Of a stretch of 64,000 bases of DNA, positions 33,540-43,446 are shown one piece after another. Under the pieces are notes generated by a model. It ran no database searches, had not been told where the DNA came from, and worked only from the letters and a program-made list of their open reading frames with translations. The DNA lies in contig WHUX01000050.1 of NCBI GenBank assembly GCA_015179025.1, positions 1-64,000 of the forward strand, given 5' to 3'. Both the position numbers and the translations under genes were made by a program. Numbering within the stretch: position 1 is the first letter of the stretch; every line of letters begins with the position of its first letter. Source of the DNA: Terfezia claveryi (taxonomy: Eukaryota > Ascomycota > Pezizomycetes > Pezizales > Pezizaceae).

Positions 33540-33760
33540 GCTATTGGCCCGGGGCTGGTGTGGGAGTTACAAATTCCCTGATAGGTTGAATAAGATGTAA
33601 TCCGGGCTGTGTTTTCCTACGTGGCAAAACACCGAGATACGGTGTGGGCCAGAAGAATTGCACGGTATCGCGGATTTTCAAAACTTTAAAGCCGGGGGAA
33701 AGTATGAAGATTTGGACTTGAGAGTGTAGAATTGGGATATTGTAAGCTCGGCCTCGGGCT
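33540..33760 (-). mobile_element. Possible LINE 5' UTR fragment
   Basis: The reverse-strand stretch CAGGGAATTTGTAACTCCCA at 33560-33579 also occurs at 39551-39570, just upstream of the LINE ORF1 start. The rest of the segment has no clear match within the window. Confidence 0.35.
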
Positions 33761-34067
33761 CTATCTGATGGACTTGTTTTGGTGCCTGGGGGCCTTCTGT
33801 GTGCTGAGATGTGAACGAAACCGCACTTTTTTGGACTGTATAGTGTCCCACAGGTGTATGGGACAGAACACATTTACCTCGGCCGGCCCGTTGCGAACAC
33901 TGAAATTTATAATAATACAGTACTGTACCGAAATAGGCAGTTGAAGGAGGCATCCTGTCTTGTCTTCCTAGTTCATAGTGTTGTTTGTTTTTGTTCAGAC
34001 AGAGAACTCATCGCCATCGCCCTGTCGTCCCCAAAGCATATCGTGCTTCATATACTGCTCTTACAAC

Positions 34068-35773
34068 ATGGCTCAGCTCTCCCCCTTCCCGCCTATTCTG
34101 TCCCTGACTGCCCTTTGCCTTTTCACAACTACAGTTACAGCTTCGGGATACAGCTCCTGCCCTGGACCAACACCAAACGATGCACATAGGACTCGGGCTT
34201 GGGAGCTCTTCGTATCAGCTATCTGTTCGATCATTACCGAGCCAACTCAGTGGTTGGTAGCATATTTATTCAGGAAGTGTTGGGGAGAAACAGAACTGCA
34301 AAGGAAGAGGAAAGAGTGGAAAGTTTGTAAAGCACAGTTGGAGTGGCGAAAGCCCAACTACAACACGACAAGGCCCAACTACAACAGGAGAAAGCCCAAC
34401 TACAACACGACAAGACCCAACTACAACAGGAGAAAGGGGCTACGAGCGGCCTCCAAGGCATTACGAAAAGAGGCGAGAACGAGGGCGGGATACAGCGTCA
34501 GGAGGGTGGAGTGGGACCGGCATGCCCTATCAGCCTACAACTGGCTATGGACGAACAGAGGTCCTCAGAACAGTTGGCTTCATCACATCGGCAAAGCGGA
34601 GTCAGCAGAGTGCGCATGCGGCCATCCCTCGGAGACAGGCGAACATGTCGTCTTCGCCTGCCCACGCTTCGACCGCTTCCGGAGGGGCCTATTAGGAGAG
34701 AAGCGTAGTTGGGAAGAGCTCGACAAGCCGGAATGGAGGAAAGAGGGGGAGGAGAGCTATGAGGCCACGTAGGCCTTCTTTAAGCTACTCAACCACGAGC
34801 TGACCTAGTCAGTCACCTAGTCCAGCTCATTTTCCACGAGTTCAAAGTTGTACCAGTCCAGTCCATCATTTATCACGAGTCTCCTTTGTATGAGCAGTTC
34901 ATTATCCCTTTTACCAGTTTATCAGTTATCACCAGGCTCCCTTCATTAGCAGTTCATAATTTCCTACTACTTCCTAGTCCATTTTCAGCTTCACCGGGTA
35001 TTGGTTCGGTTAGTGGTGAAGGCTCAGTCAGGCCTCCGGGTCATCGGTTAATCCGTTAATGACAGCACGGGGCCTCGTCCCTATATTTGTATTTAATTTT
35101 GCATGATTCTGGCAGATTAACTTGCCTTAACCTTGAATCCACCCGGGCTTCTGGGTGGCTCTGAATGGCCCCCCTAACGGGGCCGCATAGGAGTAACAAG
35201 TATTTAAAAAATATAAAAATAAAAAAACAGGAGAAAGCCCAACTACAACACGACAAGGCCCAACTACAACAGAAGAAAGCCCAACTAAAACAGGAGAAAG
35301 CCCAGCTAAAATAGGAGAAAGCCCAGGTATAGCAAGACAACTTGCTATTAAACCAAAAGAAGTCGGACATGGAACGACACAAGTCCATCCTGGAGCTACG
35401 GAACATTTATTTCGATCGGCGGAACAGAGATTTGGAGCGGCAGAATACTGATTTGGAGCGGAGGAACAATTAGTTGAAGGGACGGAAGCGAGATTTGAAA
35501 GTGCAGAACAAAGATTTGGAGAAGCAGTTAGCCCAGCCGAAGGAGCTGGAGAAGGAGACATAGAAAATGGAGGGGAAGATAGCCTAGTTGAAGTAGGAGA
35601 GTGACAAGGAGCTGCTCAGGATGGAGCAGCAGATGGCCTAGTTCAAGGCACAGCACGAGAGGGAGATGTTAAGAATATCGATTGAAAGGCGCAGGGAGAG
35701 AGTACAACAGATCGAGAGAGAACAATGCTATGTAGAAAACTTGCAAAGGTGGCTTGAGTCGATCCCACGTTGA
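34068..35773 (+). pseudogene. Secreted or membrane-anchored coiled-coil protein, broken by a LINE
   Basis: The start MAQLSPFPPILSLTALCLFT looks like a signal peptide, followed by a second hydrophobic stretch (TEPTQWLVAYLF). After a frame change near 34340 the coding turns into heptad repeats AQLQHDKAQLQQEK (14 aa, 42 bp). A 5'-truncated LINE (34437-35225) interrupts the repeat; the heptads continue from 35226 and go on to ERQNTDLERRNN and RRRERVQQIERE, ending at 35773. At least seven TAG stops occur in the second half, nearly all where CAG fits. I do not recognise the family. The repeat, insertion and stops together mean it is dead. Confidence 0.6.
34437..35225 (+). mobile_element. 5'-truncated LINE (Tad1-like) with 12-bp TSD
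   Basis: The target duplication AACAGGAGAAAG is at 34425-34436 and 35226-35237. The coding end carries an RNase H tail and finger-like block (ECACGHPSETGEHVVFACPRF) typical of ORF2 C-termini in Tad1-type LINEs, then stop near 34770. The 3' UTR has the hairpins CCACCCGGGCTTCTGGGTGG and GGCCCCCCTAACGGGGCC and ends in an A-rich tail. Confidence 0.85.
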
Positions 35774-35978
35774 AGGAGGGAAAAGTTTAAGGAGGGAAAA
35801 TGTATACAAAGGGAAGGACCTCGCGAGAGTTGCTTTCTGATGATTGCCAGAGTAACAAGACTTTCTCCTCCAATTATTTAATGTTGTTACCCATCTCTGT
35901 CACCACGTAATTCTCACCGTGTTACTGTAAGGTCGAACGGACCTGGCCTTGAACCTCAAAGTACCTGACCCAATTGAT

Positions 35979-36338
35979 CTTTTTTTTTTTTTAAAAATAC
36001 TTGTTACTCCTATGCGGCCCCGTTAGGGGGGCCATTCGGAGCCACCCAGAAACCCGGGTGGATTCAAGGTTAAGGCAAGTTAATCTGCCAGAACCAAGCA
36101 GAATAACTACGAATACCGGGACGAAGCCCCGTGCTGTCATTAACGAATAACCGATGACCCGGATGCCTGACTAGGCCTCGACCCTCGTGAAACTTAACAT
36201 AAACTGACTCATAAGAGAGAACTAGGAGAGAAAAGTAAGACTGGACAGAACTGTGAAGGAGATCTGGAGCTTTCTCCTGACCTAACAACGTGAACTAATA
36301 CAAAAGGGAGTCGTTAAAAAGAAAAGGCCGCCTCGTGA
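35979..36338 (-). mobile_element. LINE 3' fragment, reverse
   Basis: A T-run at 35980-35993 (the A tail reversed) is followed by the two conserved hairpins in reverse and about 300 bp of 3' UTR. TGATC precedes the T-run and recurs at about 36336-36340, a possible short target duplication. Confidence 0.7.
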
Positions 36339-36390
36339 GGATGATCTTTTTTTTTTTTTTAAAAAAAAATACTTGTTACTCCTATGCGGT
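36339..36390 (-). mobile_element. Extremely truncated LINE tail, reverse
   Basis: Only the A tail and the last ~25 bp (TACTTGTTACTCCTATGCGG) are present. It appears to have inserted next to or into the tail end of the neighbouring LINE fragment. Confidence 0.6.
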
Positions 36391-36660
36391 ATACCCTCCG
36401 CGACACCGTCCGTAACATCTGTGATATCCATGACATCCGTGACCGGCGTGACGGTGTCCATGATGCTATCTATGACAGTCTTCCTCGTTCCATTCTCTTC
36501 CTCTGGCGTACCTCTTGGTCACCCTGGCCCTTGCCTGCCCATTATACTATGTTGTATCTGACTTAACCAACCGGTATAGCGATTATGGAAGCCCAAGCAC
36601 CCCACTACCGGGTGCTAAATTTTAGATGTGGAGGGCCCACCCATCTCCACAAACCCTAAC
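36391..36660 (+). mobile_element. LTR end, primer-binding site and gag start of another gypsy
   Basis: GCGTACCTCTTGGTCACCCT near 36508 to CATTATA at 36545 matches the LTR 3' end; CTATGTTGTATCTGACTTAACCAACC follows as primer-binding region (compare CTACGTTGGATC in Gypsy-B). A gag-like start MEAQAPHYRVLNF is at 36582, ending abruptly near 36660. Confidence 0.6.
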
Positions 36661-37300
36661 GACCGAAGTGACGAACTCCGCTTCCTATATATATATCCCC
36701 ATATATCGTGTATCTAGCTTTTGGCTCTTCGCGCAATGTTCTAAGTTCAAACTGCACCTGTACGTGCAGCAGTTAGGCCCGAGTTGTGATCTTCGCTTGA
36801 CCCCCAAATACCTTAAAGTCAACATCGCTAGTTCACCCCTAATATTACATTGCTCCTAACCCCCAGGATTGGCGATATTGCTCTATCCGCTCCTCCCATT
36901 TCTATACTTTGTCGGAAGCTCTAGGAGAGCAATATTACCTACCTACCTACCTACCTACATTCTGTCGGACGATCTGCCAGACGACCCCTATAACGGCAGG
37001 AATATGGCTTAAAGAATGTCGCTGAATTATTTGTCAATATGAGTGATGTCGGAAATAATTATTTCCCCTCCTATTTGCTTATTTGCTAGTTCAAAATAAT
37101 AAGTATACTAATTCCAACGTGAGACATGCTGGGGAGGGTGTTAACCGACCAATGAGAAGCAAGAGAAATACAAATAAGCGGAAGCAGCAACAAAGATAAG
37201 TTTATTGTAGAAGCGCCAGTTATGGCATAAGAAAATAAGCAGGTAGTGCAAATGCAGGAAATAAGTATATACGCTGACTTCAGAGTAATTAACCACTTTT
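36661..37300. other. Spacer with CTAC microsatellite
   Basis: A (CTAC)5 run is at about 36938-36958. No supported gene was found. Confidence 0.5.
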
Positions 37301-37425
37301 ATTTTATTTTTATTTTTTTTTGATACCCATTACTCCTATTCGGTCCCAGTAAGGAAACCATGAGGAGCCACCGGGAAACCCGGGTGGATTCAGGGTCAAG
37401 GCACGTTAATCTGTAGATCCGGCGC
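37301..37425 (-). mobile_element. LINE 3' fragment, reverse
   Basis: A T-rich tail, then the reversed hairpins (CCACCGGGAAACCCGGGTGG) and the start of the 3' UTR to about 37425. Confidence 0.65.
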
Positions 37426-37495
37426 GCAGAAAGCAAATGATGAGAACATAAAGTGTCAAAACATAAAGAAAGTGTGATGAGAGGTAGGACGGTAT

Positions 37496-37560
37496 CGGGC
37501 CTCTGGGTGGCTCCTACGGGGGGCCGCATAGGAATAACAAGTAATTTTTAAGAAAAAAAG
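37496..37560 (+). mobile_element. LINE 3' tail, forward
   Basis: CTCTGGGTGGCTCCTACGGGGGGCCGCATAGG followed by an A-rich tail matches the last ~60 bp of the LINE family. Confidence 0.55.
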
Positions 37561-37564
37561 TGAT

Positions 37565-37800
37565 CACCCTTAGCCTGTTAAGGATATTGTCATGGACACT
37601 GTCATGGATAGCATCACGGATCACACTTGGACCCACGACAGTTGTGCCAGTATTGGCACGACTCTCAAAAAACATAACCACTCGTGAACCTTGATACTGT
37701 ACTGGTAACCCACGAACTTGCCTGTATAAGTACACTAGCTTGAACTTGATCCTTGTCCCGACTAGTGACAACCGACCGCATCCCGGAAGTCCCAACTAGG
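37565..37800 (-). repeat. Probable LTR fragment, reverse
   Basis: The reverse strand carries GAGAGTCGTGCCAATACTGG, close to GAGAGTCGTGCCACTTCTGG in the solo LTR at 37977. The GATGCTATCCATGACAG block also occurs at about 36458-36474. Confidence 0.45.
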
Positions 37801-39253
37801 TACTCGCTTAATTAGGGGTTGAAAGGTGTCTCAACCGCGCTGTTTTTGCTCTCGTTTTCGGAACATTATTGTCGTCGGGACTAGTCTAACAGAGGGTCTG
37901 GGCACGAGACTAGACTAGTCTGGTTGGCACAACACCCTCCACAGCGTCGGGTAGTCTCGTGCCGCGTCGGGACCTTTGAGAGTCGTGCCACTTCTGGCAT
38001 GACTCTCGTTTTCGGTTATCTCGTTGCTGCCTAGTTTGAGAGGCGGACAGGTTCTGGCACGACGCTCGTCATCTCGTTATCAGTTATTCTCGTCGGGAAG
38101 TTTACCCCACTGTCGGCCTTAGCACTCAGGCTTGGCCACTAGAGGTTTCTTGTATATATACTTCCCTTTCTCGCACTCTTTCTTCTGTTCTCCATCCAAC
38201 GTCTTGCATCTATAATACAGTACTGGGTCTCTCGCGTCCTTGACCCCCTTCCCCATTCGAGTGCGGCCCCCTTCGTATCTGCCTCTCCGCTCTGCAGCCT
38301 TGCTGCCTCCTGCTATTCATTCCTACACTCGCAAGATTATCAGCCGGTGCACATAATGATCTCGTGGATCTTGCCAATGACTCCGACGCAGAACCCATCC
38401 GCGAAACCCCTGTTTCACCCCCCGACACCAATGCATATAAGACCGACGTGATTCGGCAGTTGCCAGCCAGATATTAAGCTGGCCAACCACTCTGAGACTT
38501 TCCATTCTCGACGCAGCAATCATCGGGATATAATCACCTGTATCCCATTCAAAAATGTGTGGGATTACTAGCTGGCACGATTTTTCACGTTCAGCAAGGT
38601 GCCTCTAACCAAGATTGATGATTTCTTTCGAGACAAAATCTTGCCGAGGTCACCCCGCCGACCCCTCGACGTCCGGTGTCTCCTTTAAATCAGGGTACCA
38701 TTCACCAAACAAACTGACAAAATGGTTGCCGATCCTGGGTGGGAAACAGGATCAGTTCTCAATATGCCGGACGTCCCAACGCCGATTTCTACTATCGCAA
38801 CATAATAGATTGTATCAAATATCTATTGCGGCAGTGAGCATATGTGATTTGGAGATAAATACGGCATCATGGTGGTGGGATCAACAGGTATGTACCCTAA
38901 TCACCCTACTATAGCCACTTGCTTACATCTTCCAGAAACAAGTTGCATTCTGGTGTACGGTAGTCCCAGTCCTTTTGGTGTCAGATCAAACCCATCTCAC
39001 CAATTTCTACAGGGTCAAGAGGTTATGGCTACTATATGAGTCTGGGCAACATAAACTTCACTGTACGCAACAAACCCACGATGAATGCTTGGATACCGAT
39101 TTCCTTATTACCCATCCCCCCCAAACGCCTTGAGAAAGTTCCTAGGAACCCAACCGAAGCCCAGGAATTGGACGCACTCCAGGTTATGCATGAGATTCTG
39201 AGTTCCATACTCAGTCCTCTGAGTTCCATACTCAGTCCCCTAGCCGACGCAAG

Positions 39254-39265
39254 AAGTCAGAAAGT
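39254..39265. repeat. LINE target duplication AAGTCAGAAAGT
   Basis: Repeated at 42676-42687 after the A tail (the first two A could belong to the tail). Confidence 0.8.
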
Positions 39266-39584
39266 CAAGCCTCACCCGCAACCACCTTGACAGGACGAGC
39301 GCTTGGTCGGATCTCAACAACCAGGGCACCTACAGACAAGAGGATAGCACCACGAGATAGCCCTCGCTGTCCACATCAAGAATATCTACACAGACCTCGG
39401 GGGAACAACTATTGCGACCCTTTCCCCCTCGATTGAAGCCTTTTCCCCTCTTCCTCGTTCTTCTTCTTCCTCGCTCCCACAGAAATCCCCCCTCACGGGC
39501 ATTGGTCCACGATTCCGCGAGAGCACCCACACCAAGTCGGTACCACCCAATCAGGGAATTTGTAACTCCCACACAGTATCAAAC

Positions 39585-40592
39585 ATGCCGCAGAGAAAGA
39601 GGAAAGACAACCCGGGCAAGCTCGACAAGCGTAACCCACCACTGAAAACTCGACTTCCAGTCACCGGACACCCAGCCACAGTCACAACCCCGCAAACATC
39701 ACAGCCACCACAGATACTGCCAGTCACCGGACACCCAGCCACATGCACCACTGAAGCATCACACCAGTCACCGTCGTCAGCCACCCAAGTCCACCCAGAC
39801 CAGCCGAGAAACCAGCTGATATGTACCTTTTGCAAGAATAATAGTCACAGCATTTATAAGTGCCCCTCCTATTGTATCTATTGCGATACTGGCGATCACT
39901 CCCAGAATGAGTGTCCCAGAGCCCAGAGAGCCCAGAAAATGACAGCTCCCATAATGCAAGACACCATGGCTGATGGCAACGGCGATACAGGCGACGAAAG
40001 CGACAATGAGGGCAACGGGTCAAGAGAGTTGACTGAGGAGTCAGACCATAATGAGAGTGATACCCTAATTCTTTATAGGGCAGTTTGGAATAGCATGGCC
40101 GCTCTGAGAGCAGCCAAGGGCCCCCCAAGCCGAGACCTCGATGAACTTGACTTCCTCTTCAAGATGTTTGGCAAGCAGTACCAACGAATTCACAACGCAC
40201 CCATTACCAACTCTTTCAAGGTCCTCCAGGAGGGTGCATTAAGATATTGGGAACTGGTGAATGCCCCGCCACCGCCACCACCGCCAACCCCGGTAATAGA
40301 TACAAGCACGAGTCCCGCACCTCCACCACCACCGCCGACCCCGGTAACAGATACAAGTACACAGACCACACCTCCGACCCCGGCACAGAAGCCGACAACT
40401 AACAGTGTCTCTACCAATACCGACCACTCCCCAGCAACCACATACGCAGAGGCAGCGACAGGATCAGTCAAGAAACAAGTGGTCAAACCAAAGGAAAAGA
40501 TAGCACCACCCCCGGAGGAGTCCCAAGCACCCCCGGAACGTACAAGCCCCTCGCATGCTAAGACGGGGAAATCTCGTCCTATGCAGAGATGA
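39585..40592 (+). CDS. LINE ORF1 N-terminal part: double zinc knuckle, Pro-rich
   Basis: 335 aa from ATG 39585. Two tandem CCHC knuckles lie at residues ~84-117: CTFCKNNSHSIYKC and CIYCDTGDHSQNEC. An acidic region (residues ~135-165) and a helical region (RAVWNSMAALRAAKG... to WELVNA) follow, then Pro-rich repeats (APPPPPPTPVTDTST) to residue ~285. In LINEs, ORF1 proteins bind element RNA. The frame ends at TGA 40592, but the missing gag-like C-terminal domain lies at 41920-42283, so the protein is truncated. Confidence 0.75.
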   Translation: MPQRKRKDNPGKLDKRNPPLKTRLPVTGHPATVTTPQTSQPPQILPVTGHPATCTTEASHQSPSSATQVHPDQPRNQLICTFCKNNSHSIYKCPSYCIYCDTGDHSQNECPRAQRAQKMTAPIMQDTMADGNGDTGDESDNEGNGSRELTEESDHNESDTLILYRAVWNSMAALRAAKGPPSRDLDELDFLFKMFGKQYQRIHNAPITNSFKVLQEGALRYWELVNAPPPPPPPTPVIDTSTSPAPPPPPPTPVTDTSTQTTPPTPAQKPTTNSVSTNTDHSPATTYAEAATGSVKKQVVKPKEKIAPPPEESQAPPERTSPSHAKTGKSRPMQR

Positions 40593-41919
40593 AAAGCGCG
40601 AGTGCGATGTGTGCAATACACGTCGAGTATGCAGTTGGCTACTGGTGTTCCTGAAAACCAACCGACCGGGTCCCAAGAGGTTCCTGCGAAGGGGAGAAAT
40701 GCCACTCAGGGCCTACTTCATGCATAGATAGTCTCAACTGTTACACTCGCTTATCCTCCCTTCGAGTCCTGGTGGGGGCCCCTCGGGGTCGAAATGCACC
40801 TGGGGGTGGTTAGCCGAGCAAGGGCAGAGACAGCAACTCGTCGTAGTGAAGTACCCCCAGTCATCTCCATTACCTAGCAGTTGACTCACCACCAGGTGCG
40901 TGCGCCAGGTTAAGTCCGGTTGAATTCCGGTTGGGCTCGGACAGGTCACATCTCGTACAAACAGTCACGGCTGGCACTACCCGTAGGGGGTTTCCTCCAG
41001 TACGTGTGATGTATTGGTTAGTCACTGGGGGATCTTTGGTATAGTGTCCACTGCAAATCGTTCACATTGAGCAGTAGTGTTCACAGTAATATACCTATAG
41101 AGACCGGTGGCGAGACACCGCCGGTGGATGGTGGGAGTTTGTATGTACCACCTTCTGCATCGCGAAGAGCTGAGAAATGCAGCTTGAGGCGAGGCGTTAC
41201 GTACGGTTCAGAGCACCATTAGAGTAATGAATTCCATTACGCGTGTTCCCTGACATTGCATACAAGAGCTCGGGGTTCCGGGTTAACTGCAGCGTAACGG
41301 TCCGACAGGACGGATGCGGGTGTCGGTCTCAATGAACGCAGCAATGCGTACGCAGTTCACCTGCGGAGGCTTAAGGAGCAAAGGCAAATACTATAGCGGA
41401 GTTGTGACCGCATAGTTCTCTACTGTTGGCAACAAGATTGGCAGTAACTGGGTCGGGTCCAGTATAAGTTATGGAAAACGGGTAACGCTGTGAGTATGTC
41501 CCATAGCGAAATTGAGAGCTGATGAGGGAGGCCATGGTGAAGTTGGGGCTTCGGTATTCCTCCTGCTCAAGGTGCAAAGTACACAGTCCGGCGGATAAGC
41601 AGATAGTAATCCCGACGTGGGTTGGCTGACTTCATCAATGGCGTACCACTCACCCGTAACGGGCAGGCTCTTACAGCTCCATGGGGCAGTGAAGCATCAG
41701 CTGAGCCCTTGTCATCCGCTGCTAATACCTCCGAGGGGACCATGAAAATGGTAAAGGCAAATCGTGCCTTAGGCCGCAAATACGATGTTGACCACATGCA
41801 GCAATGCACGCTGGACTTAACACACCAACAAGAACATGCACCCGTTGGGGCGCGGTAAAGGCCCTCACCGCACTACTCAACGGACATGTCCTGCTGGAAG
41901 ACCCCTCCCGTTTGTGAAG
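40593..41919. other. GC-rich 1.3-kb insert splitting LINE ORF1
   Basis: The APPPEESQAPPE repeat just before 40592 resumes as APPPEIISPSP after ~41920, so this segment looks inserted. It has no long frame and is rich in short hairpins, for example CCGGTGGCGAGACACCGCCGG near 41105-41125 and GTAATGAATTCCATTAC near 41225. An open frame to 40728 and another at 41622-41858 (TNWQAL-like, low complexity) are not convincing genes. Confidence 0.45.
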
Positions 41920-42283
41920 TTCAACACCACCCCCGGAGTCCCAGCAGGGAAAAGCACCCCCGGAGACCCAGAGCAAAGGTAAAGGGAGGCTAGCACCACC
42001 CCCGGAGATCATCTCACCTTCCCCAACACTAGCAAGAACCATGGTCCTCCATGCAGCACCAACAAAGTTCAAGCCAGGCCAGATGCGACGCTGGATCGAG
42101 GAGGACAACAAGTTAACTGGAGTCCAAATTTTGGGGATTCGCTGGTTGACGCAAGAACACAGGAGAGCCGGGAAGATGGCATCGTCACTGGTCATCTACA
42201 TGAAAGACAGGATCAACCTTGACCAGGGGCTCCGCATGGGCAGGAGATTCTTCCGCACCACAGTATACGATTGGAACAGATGA
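41920..42283 (+). pseudogene. LINE ORF1 C-terminal (gag-like) part
   Basis: After a Pro-rich lead (SPSPTLARTMVLHAAPTKFK) the block RRWIEEDNKLTGVQILGIRW, then SSLVIYMKDRINLDQGLRMG and RTTVYDWNR-stop at 42283, looks like the RNA-binding gag-like domain of Tad1-type ORF1. It has lost its N-terminal part by the 40593-41919 insert. ORF2 should follow but is absent. Confidence 0.6.
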
Positions 42284-42879
42284 GAGAGACGAGATCCCAG
42301 GCCGCAAGGCATTCTTCTGTCGGTGAGGTTTTCCACTTGCGAGGGTTTTCGGTTTTTCCACCTGCGAGAGGGTTTCCTTGGATGCGTTTCCACCTGCGAG
42401 TTTAGTCTTTTCTTCGGGGTTCTTTTTCCACTTGCACGAGGTTTTCTTTCGGGGCTCCGGTCAGGGCCCTCGGGTTCATCTGGCACTGCCGGTTAATGAC
42501 AGCATGGGGGTCTCCCGTTCACGAGTTTGTTTGGTTTGTGTATTTATTCTGCGCGGGTCTGGCAGATTAACTTGCCTCTCCCTTCAATCCACCCGGGCTT
42601 CCGGGTGGCTCCTCATGGCCCCCCTAACGGGGCCGCATAGGTAGTAACTAGTTTTAAAAAAAAAAAAAAAAAAAAAAGTCAGAAAGTGATTGAGATGGTG
42701 TGTTGCGATGAAAAGGTACGCAAATGCGTGCCTAGTTTATCTGCCTGCTTGAAGAATGTCATGATCCATGGCATTCGTTCAAATCGATGCTATTACGCAA
42801 GTGTCAGTCGTGCCCTTGTTGTCCACAGCCGTGCCTGCCATACCCCTTGGTCAGCTTGCCCCTCTGCCATCCCGTTACA

Positions 42880-43101
42880 AAAGGCATTACCACAACGTAA
42901 GCAATATAATATACTGTTTCTCCTTTCAAACAAGTATTATAAGTTAACGTCTCCATTTATTTATAGTCCCTGGGAAAGAATAGACAACGAAATGATTGTG
43001 ACAACCCCAGGCTCAAAGGCATTACCACATCGTAAGCAATATATGTACTCTGTCTCCTTTCAAACAGGTATCATAAGCTAACATCTCGATATTTTTTATA
43101 G
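42880..43101 (+). repeat. Duplicated 87-bp exon-end plus intron-like unit
   Basis: The units 42880-42966 and 43015-43101 are ~85% identical, 48 bp apart. Each reads AAAGGCATTACCACA-C then GTAAGCAATAT..., with an AAGYTAAC branch-like site and a TTTATAG end, so each looks like an exon 3' end plus a complete intron. The solo LTR inserted exactly at the start of the first unit. Confidence 0.7.
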
Positions 43102-43446
43102 CTCTTGTGGGTTCGAAAGCTTTATAGGCTGTTCCCTTCCCTGCACCGTCCTACCAGTCACCCCGGTAGCGACATACCATGCATCTCTACACGCATGTGT
43201 AAAGTGCCCAGCAAGGTCTGGTGTGTTTTAGCTGAAGCAATCCCCATACAGCCGACTGCCGCCAGAAAGCGTCGGTGGCTCACTCCTATAGGCTTTCGAT
43301 TTCGGTCGGGAAGTCGGGTTTGGGTTGTCTCTTTGAGACACGTTCTATTGATTCTTGCTTCGGTAGGAGGATATGGAATTGCAGTACGGCAGGACCAGTT
43401 AGCTTATCCTTTAGATAATCCCACAGACTTCTATGTTCAGGCATAG
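43102..43446 (+). CDS. Possible last exon of a small single-pass membrane protein
   Basis: The frame opens directly at the acceptor ending at 43101 and runs 114 codons to TAG at 43446. The C-terminal half is RRWLTPIGFRF, then a hydrophobic segment (HVLLILASVGGYGIAV), then QDQLAYPLDNPTDFYVQA. I do not recognise it. Upstream exons are unclear: the 42967-43014 piece does not join in a clean frame by my reading. A small mitochondrial or ER membrane protein is possible; it may instead be a decayed gene end. Confidence 0.35.
   Translation, partial: LLWVRKLYRLFPSLHRPTSHPGSDIPCISTRMCKVPSKVWCVLAEAIPIQPTAARKRRWLTPIGFRFRSGSRVWVVSLRHVLLILASVGGYGIAVRQDQLAYPLDNPTDFYVQA

Larger units (their letters stand above)
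39266..42675 (+). mobile_element. ORF1-only LINE, 3.4 kb
   Basis: It has a 5' UTR, a split ORF1 (39585-40592 and about 41920-42283), a short tail with four TTTCCACCTGCGAG-type repeats (42325-42440), the family 3' UTR with hairpins at 42589-42608 and 42617-42634, and an A tail. No endonuclease or reverse transcriptase frame fits between ORF1 and the 3' UTR. Target duplication AAGTCAGAAAGT. Confidence 0.8.
38335..42797 (+). pseudogene. Plavaka-2: broken transposase copy split by a LINE
   Basis: LARFFTFSKVPLTKIDDFF (38578) and INTASWWWDQQ followed by a GTATGT intron (38888 to ~38937) match Plavaka-1, with the intron in the same place. The next exon reads VPVLLVSDQTHLTNF then, after a shift, NINFTVRNKPTMNAWIPISL. 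The LINE (39266-42675) splits the copy; it resumes at 42688 with EMVCCDEKVRKCVP and NVMIHGIRSNRC, then ends near 42797. Only the N-terminal third of the protein is present. Confidence 0.75.
37827..42879 (+). mobile_element. Solo gypsy-type LTR (TSD AAAGG) interrupted by Plavaka-2
   Basis: It starts TGTCTCAACCGCG (compare TGTCACAACCGTA) and ends CCCGTTACA. AAAGG flanks both ends (37822-37826, 42880-42884). Within it, GTATATATACTTCC and CCATCCAACGTCTTGCATC at about 38150-38210 match the R region of the other LTRs, and the last ~80 bp (GCCATACCCCTTGGTCAGC...) match their end. The LTR body is split at about 38335 and 42797. No internal gypsy coding is present, so it is a solo LTR. Confidence 0.75.

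Noticed and set aside
41150..41215. True group II intron domain V
   Set aside because: Only the 3' strand (CGTACGGTTC) fits; the 5' strand and length do not. Kept as a question under the ORF1 insert, not as a feature.
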